This document shows positions 1 to 9,243 of a DNA stretch of 64,000 nt, in pieces. The notes below the pieces were generated by a model. That model saw nothing but the letters and a program-made list of their open reading frames with translations, did no database searches and was not told the origin of the DNA. Numbering within the stretch: the stretch's first letter is position 1; each line of letters opens with the position of its first letter. A program made the position numbers and the translations under genes. The stretch lies in contig MKGP02000082.1 in assembly GCA_001913845.2 (NCBI GenBank), positions 62,001 to 126,000 on the forward strand, given 5' to 3'. Origin of the DNA: Limnothrix sp. CACIAM 69d (GTDB lineage: Bacteria > Cyanobacteriota > Cyanobacteriia > CACIAM-69d).

Positions 1-543
1 GAATGCATTGTGTTTGGCCGGCGCACGGGTCGGGCGATCGCCCAATATTTAGACAGCGGGCGCAAGTTGCCATCCTTGGACGGATTGCGCTACCTGGCGG
101 AGGCCCGGGCCCAAATTCAGGCTCTGTTGGAGCATTCGGGGCCAGAGCGGATCGCCCAAGTGCGCCAAGATTTCCAAGACACGATGACCCAATATTGCGG
201 GGTGTTTCGGACAGCGGGCTTGATGCAAACGGGGCTGGAAAAGCTGCGGGCAATTGCCCAGCGAATCGAAAATACGAGACTGGACGATCGGGGAACCTGT
301 TGGAACACGGAACTGATTGAGGCGTTGGAGCTGCGATCGCTCTTTACGGTGGGGCAAACCATTTTGACTGCCGCTGAACGTCGCCAAGAAAGTCGTGGGG
401 CCCACTGCCGTGAGGACTACCCCGATCGCAATGATCAGGACTATCTCAAACACACGCTGGCCTACTGGTCGCCCTCGGGCATTGACTTGCAATACATGCC
501 GGTGACGTTGAGCCTGTTTGAACCCCAGGCTCGTAATTATTAA
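1..543 (+). CDS. sdhA: Succinate dehydrogenase/fumarate reductase flavoprotein subunit, C-terminal part
   Basis: The reading frame is open from the first base, so the gene starts upstream and only about 180 C-terminal residues are visible. They match the helical and C-terminal part of the FAD subunit of complex II. The tell-tale stretch is ESRGAHCREDYPDRND, a family signature whose Arg lies near the active site, followed by the TL-x-YW segment and an end in FEPQARNY. Known role: oxidation of succinate to fumarate at the cytoplasmic face of the membrane, feeding the plastoquinone pool. The FAD-binding N-terminus and the iron-sulfur partner gene are not in view. An 18-bp palindrome lies 43 bp after the stop and may terminate transcription. 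Confidence 0.9.
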   Translation, partial: ECIVFGRRTGRAIAQYLDSGRKLPSLDGLRYLAEARAQIQALLEHSGPERIAQVRQDFQDTMTQYCGVFRTAGLMQTGLEKLRAIAQRIENTRLDDRGTCWNTELIEALELRSLFTVGQTILTAAERRQESRGAHCREDYPDRNDQDYLKHTLAYWSPSGIDLQYMPVTLSLFEPQARNY

Positions 544-586
544 TCGCCCAATTCATCAGATCGGCCGTTGGCGGATCGTGGGGGAT

Positions 587-604
587 AAGGGGCTTAAGCC
601 CCTT
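587..604. repeat. Solo copy of palindrome AAGGGGCTTAAGCCCCTT
   Basis: A perfect 18-bp palindrome 43 bp downstream of the sdhA stop. The same sequence forms the core of the ~131-bp miniature element at 30955 and 33543 and recurs alone at 23658 and 61726. It lies between convergent genes (sdhA and the permease-kinase) and could serve as a bidirectional 3' hairpin, although no T-run follows. Confidence 0.85.
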
Positions 605-729
605 GTTACGACCACTAGGGCACGGAAGATCAACCGTTTCAGCATCACCTCGAAAAATGACGACATCCCCTAATCCCCTGCTGGATTTAGTGGCCCTGAA
701 ACAATCTTGCCTTGGGTTTGGATCTGTGC

Positions 730-3258
730 CTAGTCTTTGTATTTGGCTCCCAGGTTCAGGGGAATTTGAATCAGAAACTCAGTTCCTTCACCCACCTGCG
801 AAAAGCATTCCAGTTTGCCCTGGTGTTTTTCCACAACAATTTGGTAACTGATGGACATGCCCATCCCGGTTCCTTTCCCGATCGGCTTGGTGGTGAAAAA
901 GGGGTCAAAAATGCGCCGCTGGATGTCTAGGGGAATGCCGGGGCCATTATCAGCAATGCCTACCACCAGCCACTTAGATCGAGTGCTGGGCTTGCTATCA
1001 CTCAGTGAGGCTCCGGTGGGATTGGTGGAGGGTTGTTCTATTTCTTGAATCCGAGTCCGAATCCGAATCCACTGACGATGGACTTGCAAGTCTTGATAAT
1101 CGCGGTTGGTGGTGGCTTCTTCAAGGGCATCAATGGCATTGCTCAGAATGTTCATGATCACCTGATTGAATTGGCCGGGATAGCACTCGATCGGGGGCAA
1201 ATTGCCATATTCACGAATAATGTCGATCGTGGGGCGCGTGGCCTTGGCTTTGAGACGGTGCTTCAGGATTGTGATTGTGCTGTCAATGCCTTCGTGCAAA
1301 TCCACGGCCTTGAGTTCCGCTTCATCCAAGCGCGAAAAATTGCGCAGGGACAGCACAATTTCCCGAATGCGATCGCTCCCCACCTTCATGGAAGTCAAGA
1401 TCTTCGTTAAATCTTCTTCTAAAAAATCCAGCTCGATCGCCTCTTGTTCCTCCTGAATTTCTGCGACTGGCTCGGGATAGTACTTTTCGTATAACTGCAA
1501 TAATTTCAACAAGTCCTGAGTGTAGGTGCGCACATGCTCCAAGTTACCGTAGATAAAATTCACCGGGTTATTAATCTCATGGGCAACCCCTGCCACTAAC
1601 TGACCCAAACTGGACATTTTTTCGGACTGCACCAGTTGCAATTGGGTTCTTTGTAATTCACTCAGGGTGCGCTCCAGTCGATCACGGGCTTCTGTCATGG
1701 CGGCCATTTGGGACAGGCTCGTCCAACAGGCGATCGCCACCCCCAAAAACGCCACCGTAATTAACACAATGCTGAACACGGCTCCGTGGCTACCGAAGGA
1801 AAATCGATCCAACCCAGCCCGCGCAAACCAACCAATGCTGACCGCGCCACAAAGCAGCAAAATCAGCACCGTCACCTGAAACACCACCCAATCGCGCTGG
1901 ATGTTGATGGGCTTTGGACGGTAACGATTACTCCACCAAGCGGGCTGGCAGAAGGCGATCGGGCAATTTCCCACCCCCTGGGCCACCACGCCGACTGCCA
2001 TGGGCAACAGCAAGCCAATCAGCCAATCTTGCCAGCCCCAAGTCAGGCCACCCACCACAAACACGATCGCCTCCGTGATCAAAAACAGCAACGACCATCG
2101 GGGCCAGAGCACTTCCGGGCGCTTCCGTTGCAGCCACAACCCCAAATGGATGCCCATCATGGCGCTGAGGTAACCAGTCCCTGTAACCATCACTACCCGC
2201 GACACGTTGCCCCAAGCCAAACAGAGCAAACTCACCCCCAAGGTGAACAACAGGCCCGGCTCCAGGACTCCGCGCGGCGAAACCACCGAAAACAGGGCCG
2301 GAAGATGGCGATCTTGGGCCAACTGATAAAGTACCCGGGGACAGTTGGAAACGGCCGTGGCGGAGCTGAGCAGGCAACCGGAAGCAATCAAAAACGTCAC
2401 CAGTCCGGGGGTGAGGCTGCCCCAAAACGGCCCCGCTGCCGCGATCAGGTGTAAATAGGCACTGTCACCCAACCGGGGCGAAATGGCTAACCGCGCCAAC
2501 AACCACGATCCCAAGACATAGACAATCGGTAGCGCGATCGCAGCGGCCACCAAGCAATCTAGAGTGCGGCGGGGCTTGCGACTGTCGGCCACAAAAGAGG
2601 AAGCCGTTTCACAGCCATAGACCGCATAAATGGCCACAAAGAACCACTTGGCCCAATCTGTGAAACCAAGGTTGAAAGGAACCGGCGCAAACAGCCCCGG
2701 ACTTTGAGGCGAAAAGCTCAACCAACTAAAGCCTTGAAGGCAAAAAACCAATAGGCAGCTAATAGCGGGAATGACGAAAAAGGCATGTAAAATTCCGACG
2801 GTTCGAGAGTTACTGAAGGTGACAATATAAGGCAACAGGGTGAATAAAATACGAAAGGCGGTGACTGGACAATCCACCCCCAGTGGTTCCAAGTTGACCT
2901 GAATTAGGTCGGTCAAAATGATGGCATTCATGGGCGGCACCGACACCCAACCCAGCCAATAGCCGATCGCGCTGTAGCGGGCTAAAAATGGGAACTTATG
3001 GAGTAACTGAGTGGCATAGTTGGGCGTTCCGCCCGATCGATCTTGGTCATGAACTCCGAGTTGCCTGACTTGCAAGTTCAGCAAAGTACCAATCACGGCT
3101 CCCGGAATCCAAACCCACAGGGAGCCAAGACCCAAGGCCGCATTCATTGCCGGTGCGGTTCCCAGCCAAAGCAACAAACCGCTGAAACCAAAACTCCAAG
3201 TTTCAATGGAACCCAAAGTGCGGGGCAATTTAAATGCAAACCGGGAGGACTGAGACAT
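730..3258 (-). CDS. Amino-acid-permease-like membrane domain fused to a histidine kinase
   Basis: 842 residues. Residues 1-435 form a polytopic domain of about 11-12 hydrophobic segments that looks like the APC superfamily of amino-acid/polyamine permeases; the GCETASSFVADSRKPRR loop fits this family. A further pair of membrane spans (about 458-515) leads into a short coiled coil and a kinase core. That core has the H-box LVAGVAHEINNP with phospho-acceptor His560, an N-box NILSNAIDA near 703, G1 DNGPGI near 770 and G2 GKGTGMGM near 794. Inference: a transporter-like sensor that reads a solute and signals by phosphotransfer. No receiver domain or response regulator lies beside it. The kinase core is closely similar to that of the gene at 37917. 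Upstream lies 1.2 kb of AT-rich DNA. Confidence 0.88.
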   Translation of the reverse strand: MSQSSRFAFKLPRTLGSIETWSFGFSGLLLWLGTAPAMNAALGLGSLWVWIPGAVIGTLLNLQVRQLGVHDQDRSGGTPNYATQLLHKFPFLARYSAIGYWLGWVSVPPMNAIILTDLIQVNLEPLGVDCPVTAFRILFTLLPYIVTFSNSRTVGILHAFFVIPAISCLLVFCLQGFSWLSFSPQSPGLFAPVPFNLGFTDWAKWFFVAIYAVYGCETASSFVADSRKPRRTLDCLVAAAIALPIVYVLGSWLLARLAISPRLGDSAYLHLIAAAGPFWGSLTPGLVTFLIASGCLLSSATAVSNCPRVLYQLAQDRHLPALFSVVSPRGVLEPGLLFTLGVSLLCLAWGNVSRVVMVTGTGYLSAMMGIHLGLWLQRKRPEVLWPRWSLLFLITEAIVFVVGGLTWGWQDWLIGLLLPMAVGVVAQGVGNCPIAFCQPAWWSNRYRPKPINIQRDWVVFQVTVLILLLCGAVSIGWFARAGLDRFSFGSHGAVFSIVLITVAFLGVAIACWTSLSQMAAMTEARDRLERTLSELQRTQLQLVQSEKMSSLGQLVAGVAHEINNPVNFIYGNLEHVRTYTQDLLKLLQLYEKYYPEPVAEIQEEQEAIELDFLEEDLTKILTSMKVGSDRIREIVLSLRNFSRLDEAELKAVDLHEGIDSTITILKHRLKAKATRPTIDIIREYGNLPPIECYPGQFNQVIMNILSNAIDALEEATTNRDYQDLQVHRQWIRIRTRIQEIEQPSTNPTGASLSDSKPSTRSKWLVVGIADNGPGIPLDIQRRIFDPFFTTKPIGKGTGMGMSISYQIVVEKHQGKLECFSQVGEGTEFLIQIPLNLGAKYKD

Positions 3259-4435
3259 GGATCACAAAAATTCCGTAGACACTGAAAGTTTCTGTAATAG
3301 CAGAAGCTAACAAAAGTGAATAAAAGACGATTTTTAATGATCTGGATTAGAAATAAGCCATTGACTAATGTGATTCTTGCAATTCTCTTTTAATGGTGAT
3401 TAAAAATTAAAAGTGGCTAAAAAATTGTGACTATGGTAACCAAAAGGGTTTATCCAACAGGTCATAAAATAATTTAACTACTCCTTAGTTTAACGCCAAT
3501 AGATGATGTACTGACAATCAAAGTTCAAACAAAGCTCAAAAATCAGACCTTAAGTTGATTGGAATTCTCAACTTTCAGGGGGTTGCTTTGAATTTCCGTA
3601 TTTTTTGAGACCTGTTTGGTCGTAAAACGCACCCAAATCAGAAAGCTGAATTTGAAATAAAGCATTGGTTGAAAGACTGATTAATGGTTCAGTGGTAGCG
3701 ATGTATAAACGTAAGGTCGCTAGATGTCAATATGAAAAAATGAGGATGAATATCAAAATCATCAAGCCTCTACGTTGATATTTTGAAGCTAATCGCAATC
3801 TGTAAAGTTTCAATTTCTGAAAAATGGTTAATGAACTGCATATGATCTTAAAATCAATCAAAATAAATCTTGATTGATACTTGAATTTATTAATGTCTTT
3901 AGATTCGCTATCAAAATAGAGATTGATCAAAGAAATAATTAAACGAGGGTTTCTACCTGACCCATCAAGGGAGTTAATCGGCTTAAGACCTCGCAATCAA
4001 TCGGAAATTAATCACTAGTTCGTGATTTGGGTTGAAAATCTCTGAATTTATCGAATTTTTGATAAATTCTTGAAAAATTCCTACAAATCAACCATCTTGG
4101 AAACTTAGTAGCTTGGATTGGGTAACATCAAAATGCTTGTCTGATTGAGGTCGTTGGGAAATGAATATTGAGTGTCAACCTGCTGGAGTGAGCTGTGTGG
4201 CTGAGATGTTGAAACTTTTGATATGAAAAATAGATCGGCAAAGTTAGTTGATAGTGAAATAGGGTATTAGAAATCTGATCAGTTTGACCTTGTTTTGGGT
4301 ATTTTCAAGTCAAGTCAACGTAATGAGCGAATGGTGTTTGAGTCGCGACCAATCGCGCTAGCTGGGCTGTGAGAAAAATGGGCATGGAAAACCAAAAAGC
4401 TGCCGTGAAACGACTAAGTTATGGGGAGGTTTTGA
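3259..4435. other. AT-rich spacer without a convincing gene
   Basis: About 1.18 kb between the divergent permease-kinase and deacetylase genes. It is visibly richer in A and T than the flanking DNA and nearly free of the GCGATCGC octamer that peppers the surroundings. The only long frame (89 codons, minus strand, 3727-3996) has low-complexity Ile/Lys/Leu content and no family resemblance, so I do not call it. The first few hundred bases must hold the kinase promoter. The rest may be a decayed or imported insert. Confidence 0.5.
4421..4428 (+). promoter_or_regulatory. Ribosome binding site deciding the deacetylase start
   Basis: A GGGGAGG stretch sits about 8 bases before the ATG at 4436. It supports this start even though the family homology begins only some 35 residues later. 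Confidence 0.6.
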
Positions 4436-5473
4436 ATGCTGAGTGAGCAAACCCCAAATACTGAGGCCCAGGCCGAGGGACACACAGAAGCAGACGCGGA
4501 GGCACAACCGGGGACAGCAGGGCCGATCGACCATGGGACGGTCACGATCGTATACAGCGATGAGTTTTTGCTGCATGACACGGGCTGGGGCCACCCGGAA
4601 CGGCCCGATCGCCTGAGGGCGATCGTGGCGGCCTTGCAAACGGCTCCCTTTGCCGATCGGCTCCGTTGGCACAACCCCCAGTCAGTGCCCGCCAGCGATG
4701 CCCCGATCGACCCGCTCACCCAAGCCCTGCGGCGGGCCCACGAACTGGACTATATCCACCACGTGCGATTGTTGGCCAATCGGGGCGGTGGGCAACTGGA
4801 GGTTGACACGCCCATTTCTGCCCGGAGCTACGAGGTGGCTCGCTTGGCTGTGCAGGCTTGGCTGGACGGCATGAACGAGGCGATCGCAACGGGACAACCC
4901 GTGTTTGTGGCGGCGCGACCACCGGGCCACCATGCCCTGCGCCATCGGGGGATGGGGTTTTGCTTGTTTGCGAATGCGGCGATCGCGGCCTTAACGGCCC
5001 TGGAGGCGGGCCAGGCACAGCGGGTGGCGATCGTGGATTGGGATGTGCATCACGGCAACGGCACTGAGGCGATCGTGCGGGAGCATCCCCAAATTGCCTA
5101 CTGTTCGATTCACCAATCACCGGCCTATCCGGGCACGGGTCGCCCCGGAGTTGCCGATCGGGATTATCAACTGCTGAATTTGCCCGTGCCGCCTGGAGCC
5201 GATGGCAGCGCCTATCAATCCCTGGTTGAGGGGCAATTGTTGCCATTTTTGCGGAACTTTGATCCCGATTTGTTGATCATTAGCGCGGGGTACGATGCCA
5301 ATCGCGACGATCCGTTGGCGCAAATTCATCTCCAACCGGAGGATTATGGATGGCTGACGCGATCGCTCCTGGGCATTAGCCGCCGAATGGTGTTGGGTTT
5401 GGAGGGTGGCTACGATCTCAATAGTCTGGCGCGATCGGTTCATGAAACGATCCTGGCCTGTCTCTCGTCCTAA
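4436..5473 (+). CDS. Histone deacetylase superfamily (HDAC/AcuC/AphA-like) amidohydrolase
   Basis: 345 residues. After a hydrophilic, Glu/Ala-rich N-terminal tail of about 35 residues the arginase-fold deacetylase domain begins (IVYSDEFLLHDTGWGHPERPD). Visible catalytic features are the His pair in RPPGHHA (165-166), zinc ligands Asp203 and His205 in DWDVHHGNGT, Asp287 in AGYDANRDDPL, and the EGGYDL loop with the transition-state Tyr near 326. All key residues are present, so the enzyme should be active. Bacterial members deacetylate acetyl-lysine, acetylpolyamines or related amides; the substrate here cannot be read from the sequence. It stands alone. Confidence 0.92.
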   Translation: MLSEQTPNTEAQAEGHTEADAEAQPGTAGPIDHGTVTIVYSDEFLLHDTGWGHPERPDRLRAIVAALQTAPFADRLRWHNPQSVPASDAPIDPLTQALRRAHELDYIHHVRLLANRGGGQLEVDTPISARSYEVARLAVQAWLDGMNEAIATGQPVFVAARPPGHHALRHRGMGFCLFANAAIAALTALEAGQAQRVAIVDWDVHHGNGTEAIVREHPQIAYCSIHQSPAYPGTGRPGVADRDYQLLNLPVPPGADGSAYQSLVEGQLLPFLRNFDPDLLIISAGYDANRDDPLAQIHLQPEDYGWLTRSLLGISRRMVLGLEGGYDLNSLARSVHETILACLSS

Positions 5474-5804
5474 CGAACAGCCAAGCGCTAGGATATGGCG
5501 TAGGGATGCTTGGCCACCCGGAGCGCTGAAAGCTAACCCCGTAGCCTAGAATGGGGGGAGCAGTCGAGCAATCTTGACCCGCTTGCTCGATCGTCAGCCG
5601 ACAACTCAAGCAAATTGCCATCATGGCCAGCATGGAAGTTGTATTGGGGATCGACTGGGCTAAATTCCCTCGATCCTGTGGTTGTCATTAGCGCTGAAGG
5701 GTTGCTTGGCAGCGCCAGTGAAGCCACTGCCCCCCAATCAAACTTTGAAACTGCAACTCCACTCAATTGCAGGGGCCAGTTCACCACCTTAGAAGAGGCA
5801 AGCT
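5474..5804. other. Spacer with a perfect hairpin
   Basis: No gene seen. A perfect inverted repeat TCGAGCAA...TTGCTCGA (5564-5590, 11-base loop) lies about 90 bases after the deacetylase stop. It has no T-run, so it is a weak terminator candidate. The right-hand part should carry the promoter of the small gene at 5805, which has the ribosome site AGAAGAGG. Confidence 0.5.
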
Positions 5805-6122
5805 ATGCTACACCGCAAGATTTATCAGCTCTGCTGTGACGGACAGGAAGTGTGCATATTCCTGCGCGATCAGCAGCGCTGGATCGAGCGCGCACAAATC
5901 CTTGACATTGAAGGCGACCTCGTGACCCTGCGCTACGAAACCGAAGAGGACGACGAAACCTGTGCTTGGGAAGAAATGGTGCGCCTCGAAAGTATCGGCT
6001 CGGTGACGCGCAAGCTTGCTTCGGTGTCTCGGCGCAGTGTCTTAGACCTGCCCGTGTCAGAAGAATGCCCGGAAGCGGAGCAAATCCGTAATCACTCCGA
6101 TAAGAAGGACGCGGATAAGTAG
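5805..6122 (+). CDS. Small conserved cyanobacterial protein (DUF6679-like)
   Basis: 105 residues, soluble, without signal peptide. The N-terminal two thirds (LHRKIYQLCCDGQEV, then RWIERAQILDIEGDLVTLRY and an acidic EEDDE run followed by AWEEMVRLESIGSV) match what I recall of a short family conserved across cyanobacteria, now called DUF6679. It looks like a small beta-barrel of strands with alternating hydrophobic residues. The last 30 residues are charged and variable. A good ribosome site (AGAAGAGG) precedes the ATG. Function is unknown. It is followed by an inverted repeat and, 160 bases on, by a hairpin with a T-run. Confidence 0.75.
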   Translation: MLHRKIYQLCCDGQEVCIFLRDQQRWIERAQILDIEGDLVTLRYETEEDDETCAWEEMVRLESIGSVTRKLASVSRRSVLDLPVSEECPEAEQIRNHSDKKDADK

Positions 6123-6137
6123 AAGAACGGGAAGGAT

Positions 6138-6182
6138 GCTTGCTGGGAAATCCCCGGTTTTTTCGTCCCCTAGCAAGCAAGC
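6138..6182 (+). terminator. Inverted repeat after the DUF6679-like gene
   Basis: GCTTGCT-GGG pairs with CCC-ct-AGCAAGC around a T-rich loop, directly downstream of the stop at 6122. It is a plausible 3' hairpin but lacks a trailing T-run. Confidence 0.4.
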
Positions 6183-6280
6183 CCGCAGGAACCAAGCCCA
6201 TAGCTAGTGCTAGCAATGTTGTGCGATCCCGGCAATTGAATTAAACCCATTCCAGCTCAATATCAAGCTGAATGATCAAA

Positions 6281-6317
6281 TGGGAACCACTGCCAACCGG
6301 TGGCTCCCATTTTTTTG
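6281..6317 (+). terminator. Rho-independent-type hairpin
   Basis: A 10-bp stem TGGGAACCAC / GTGGCTCCCA with one mismatch and a 9-base loop is followed by a run of seven T. It lies between convergent genes and would end transcription from the plus strand. Confidence 0.65.
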
Positions 6318-6424
6318 CTGGCTTTTTTTGCTCGCCCAATTTGGATCGCAGCCCTGTGGTGGGCATTGCCCGCCGGCCATCAATACGGTGAATCCGACCC
6401 AGGATCCAACCCAAAATTTTGGGA

Positions 6425-7891
6425 TTAGTTGGGGGCAGCGCTGGTTGCAGCATTAGGAAACAGCCGATCGCGCCCTTGGTCGATTAGGGTTTGGATGAGG
6501 GTGCTTTGGCGGGTTTGCTCGAAGACGCGCCGCAGAATGGTGCTCAGGTGATCGGGGCTGAGCCAGTTGTCGCCCTCCGGTTGGCCGGCCCATGCCGCTT
6601 CCACATGGGCTTGGAACAGTTCCACCAGGCTCAGACCCGCCACACGGGTCAGGTAGGCCGCACTCAGCCCCTGAATTGCGCCGCCGGCCAGGTAGGTGAG
6701 GGCGCTGGTTTTGAGGGCGGTGGCGATCGCCTGGCTGCCCAGTTCCACCAACCCGAGCTTCAGCATCACTTCTCCCAGGGTTTGGGCGATCGCCTGGGCC
6801 CGATCGAGGGAAAACCGTTGCTGATAGATCTGGCCCAAGTCCATCACCAATTGGCCATTAATCGCCGCCGTGGCCAGCAAGTCCAAGCCGGGCAGCGGAT
6901 TGGCAAAGGCCGTGGCAGCGGCAATCCATTGGCTTTGCTCGATCGCTCCGATGGCCCGATCGCGGCGATCGGTTTTGAGGGTGGTTTGCCACTGCTCCGT
7001 CATTTGCCGAGTTCGCCGCAGGGTGGTGCGCCACCGCCAGCGATCACCCTCGGCCATGAGCGTGTTTTGCAAGCCGGTGACCAAGGTTCCCAAGTCCGGC
7101 TCCGGCTGCTCCAAGAATTCTTGCACCGTACCATCGGCCGCATGTTTGCGAACTTTGATTGCGGCCGGCGCGGCGGCGGTGGGGATGATGGTCGTGGGGG
7201 CCAGTTGCCCATGGAGCCGATGTTGAATGGTGGTTAACACGGTGTCGCGATCGGCGGGCAGATAACGATCAGCCTTGTTGAAGACCACGATCGGGGCCTG
7301 TTCGTGGGCCAACAGCCATTCCAAAATTTCGTATTCCGTTTCGGTAAGGTCGCCCGCTGTCACAAACAGGGCCCGATCGGCCTGGAGGGCCAAGTCCAGG
7401 CTGATTGGATCTTGGGTTTCGCCCCCCACAAACAGGCTGGGCATTTCTTGGTAGTCGATCGCCAGGGCCGCCGCGCCCAAACCTTTGACCAACGCCGATT
7501 TACCAACGGCGGGGCCCCCCAGAATCGCTAGGGACAGGTGCGATCGGTCTAAATCTTGGGTCAGGCGATCGAGTTGGGCTTGCCAATCTTGAGCCGCAAA
7601 AGTGGGTAGTTCTGCCGTCACTAAATTCAATAGGCCCTGGGCCCGGGCGATCGCCCGTTCCGCAGCGGCTCGATCGAGCACGCTCGGTTCCGTCACCGGG
7701 GCCACCGGGAGCGATCGTCGTCGCGTTAACCACAAGCCCGCGCCCACGGCCACGGCTCCGGCCGGCAGCCAACTGCCCAGCCCATGGAGCGCTTGGTTCA
7801 GCACTTCCAGCGCCAGCCACACCCCGGCAACCCCCGCACCCAGCAGCCAAAGGGGTTTATCAGTCAGGGATTTGGAGAGGGGCAGCGCCAT
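6425..7891 (-). CDS. Membrane-associated GTPase with DUF697 domain
   Basis: 488 residues. Two hydrophobic segments near the N-terminus (about 14-30 and 38-55) anchor the protein. They are followed by a P-loop GTPase domain with Walker A GGPAVGKS (125-132) and the guanine-specificity motif NKAD (205-208). The C-terminal third is a DUF697-like helical domain with Gly/Ala-rich amphipathic stretches (NPLPGLDLLATAAINGQ and the AGGAIQGLSAAYLTRVAGL region). GTPases with this layout are common in cyanobacteria and plastids, but their target is unclear. The gene stands alone. Its promoter should lie in the short gap before comF. Confidence 0.85.
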   Translation of the reverse strand: MALPLSKSLTDKPLWLLGAGVAGVWLALEVLNQALHGLGSWLPAGAVAVGAGLWLTRRRSLPVAPVTEPSVLDRAAAERAIARAQGLLNLVTAELPTFAAQDWQAQLDRLTQDLDRSHLSLAILGGPAVGKSALVKGLGAAALAIDYQEMPSLFVGGETQDPISLDLALQADRALFVTAGDLTETEYEILEWLLAHEQAPIVVFNKADRYLPADRDTVLTTIQHRLHGQLAPTTIIPTAAAPAAIKVRKHAADGTVQEFLEQPEPDLGTLVTGLQNTLMAEGDRWRWRTTLRRTRQMTEQWQTTLKTDRRDRAIGAIEQSQWIAAATAFANPLPGLDLLATAAINGQLVMDLGQIYQQRFSLDRAQAIAQTLGEVMLKLGLVELGSQAIATALKTSALTYLAGGAIQGLSAAYLTRVAGLSLVELFQAHVEAAWAGQPEGDNWLSPDHLSTILRRVFEQTRQSTLIQTLIDQGRDRLFPNAATSAAPN

Positions 7892-8004
7892 GAATCTGGC
7901 TCCTTTGAGGAAATAGGCAAGGGGGAAGGACGGCGGCCCTGGCGATCGCGCGGCGGCCGTGCAACCGAATTTTAGCGGACGAGTTTTCCGGCCGTTGCGA
8001 TCAA

Positions 8005-8799
8005 TTAAGAATCTCTACGTTTCGGGCGCGTTGGGGCCGATCGGGTCGGTGGGTGGGTTCCGGGAGCGGGGCGCTGGGCCGATCGGGCCACCACCACCAC
8101 CGCCGCCACTGTCCAGCCGCCCGCCCGCAGGCTGTGGCTAGCCGCTTGAACCGTGGCCCCGGAGGTGTAGATATCATCCAGCAAAATCACCGATCGGGGA
8201 CGTTGTTGCCCCAGACCCGGCCCCAAGGCAAAGGCCCCCTGCACATTGGCGGCTCGATCGCCCTGGCCTAAGCCAAATTGCGCTTGGGTATCCCGGATCC
8301 GTTGCAGGGCATTGGGGATCAGACGATGACCTGTTACATCACAAAAGTGCTTGGCTAACAACTCCGCCTGATTAAAGCCACGTTTTTGCAGTCGAGCTTC
8401 ATGGAGCGGAATCGGGATCACCCAAGGGGCCGATCGATCGAGCTGTTGCCAAGGGGTTGCAATGGCCCGATCGGTTCCCGGTGTCAGCCATAGACGACCC
8501 AAACCTTGGCCCAAGGTTGCGGCTAGCTTGGGATGACTTTCGTATTTCAGGGCGGCGATCGACCGTTTCAGGGAGCCGTCATAAAGCCCCCAAGCCAGGA
8601 ACAGGGGAGCTGACGAAACCAAGTTGGCCGGCAGGCGGCCCCACCGTTGCTCAAGGGGCAGTTGACTGGCGAGCAGGCGACGATCGCAGGCGAGGCAGAG
8701 GCCTTGATGCTTGGCCGGGCGATCGCATAGCTCACAGGATCGCTGCCAAACCAAATCCGACAGGGCCTCAATCGATCGGCTCACCCAAGATTTCGCCAC
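8005..8799 (-). CDS. comF: ComF-family phosphoribosyltransferase-like protein
   Basis: 264 residues. The N-terminus carries a four-Cys zinc knuckle (C22, C25, C35, C38) as in ComF/GntX. The phosphoribosyltransferase domain follows, with PIPLHEARLQKRGFNQAELLA around 129-149 and the PRPP loop VILLDDIYTSGAT at 204-216. The last 25 residues (Pro/Arg/Thr-rich) are an unusual low-complexity tail. ComF proteins are needed for DNA uptake in naturally transformable bacteria, including cyanobacteria, probably by helping single-stranded DNA entry. A cluster of AGTTGCATT-type repeats lies 80-140 bases upstream of the start. Confidence 0.88.
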   Translation of the reverse strand: MAKSWVSRSIEALSDLVWQRSCELCDRPAKHQGLCLACDRRLLASQLPLEQRWGRLPANLVSSAPLFLAWGLYDGSLKRSIAALKYESHPKLAATLGQGLGRLWLTPGTDRAIATPWQQLDRSAPWVIPIPLHEARLQKRGFNQAELLAKHFCDVTGHRLIPNALQRIRDTQAQFGLGQGDRAANVQGAFALGPGLGQQRPRSVILLDDIYTSGATVQAASHSLRAGGWTVAAVVVVARSAQRPAPGTHPPTRSAPTRPKRRDS

Positions 8800-9243
8800 A
8801 GACTACCCCAAACGTTACCCTTGAAATCTGTTAATGAATCCATCATCTCGCAATCTTTAAAAATCAAGCATCGTCAAAGTTGCATTATCTAGTTGCATTA
8901 ATTGAAGTTGCATTTGCGTTAATGAAAGTTGCACTCATTTCACGACGATCCATTGATCATCCCAACCCTTGAATCCATAGCCATCCCGTAGCTATTTCGA
9001 TCGTTTTCCAGAGCGCCGGACGGCCGTGATATGGTTTGGGCAACTTTTTCGATGGGTTCGATCGCTTGGCTTGGGTTCTGCCCGCGAGCAAGATGCTCTC
9101 AAGATGTGCTCAACATCCGGGGCGACGGCATTCGGGGCGGCAAAATTGAAAACAATTCAAGACGATCGAGCAGGGCCATAACCACTAGCCCAACCAGCCC
9201 AACCCAGGCACAGTAGACAAACGCATTGCACGAAGGGGTTTTG
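8800..9243. other. Divergent promoter region of comF and the caspase-like gene
   Basis: 444 bases without a gene. Nearest comF are four direct copies of AGTTGCA(T/C)T within 60 bases (separate entry). The right half is GC-rich and holds a ribosome site GAAGGGG before the ATG at 9244. Confidence 0.5.
8879..8936. repeat. Four direct copies of AGTTGCATT (iteron-like)
   Basis: Copies begin at 8879, 8891, 8906 and 8927 (the last reads AGTTGCACT), with spacings of 12, 15 and 21 bases. They lie upstream of comF and resemble a cluster of binding sites for a regulator. Confidence 0.6.

Noticed and set aside
3727..3996. 89-codon minus-strand frame in the AT-rich spacer
   Set aside because: Low-complexity Ile/Leu/Lys composition, no ribosome site, no recognisable fold; expected by chance in AT-rich DNA.
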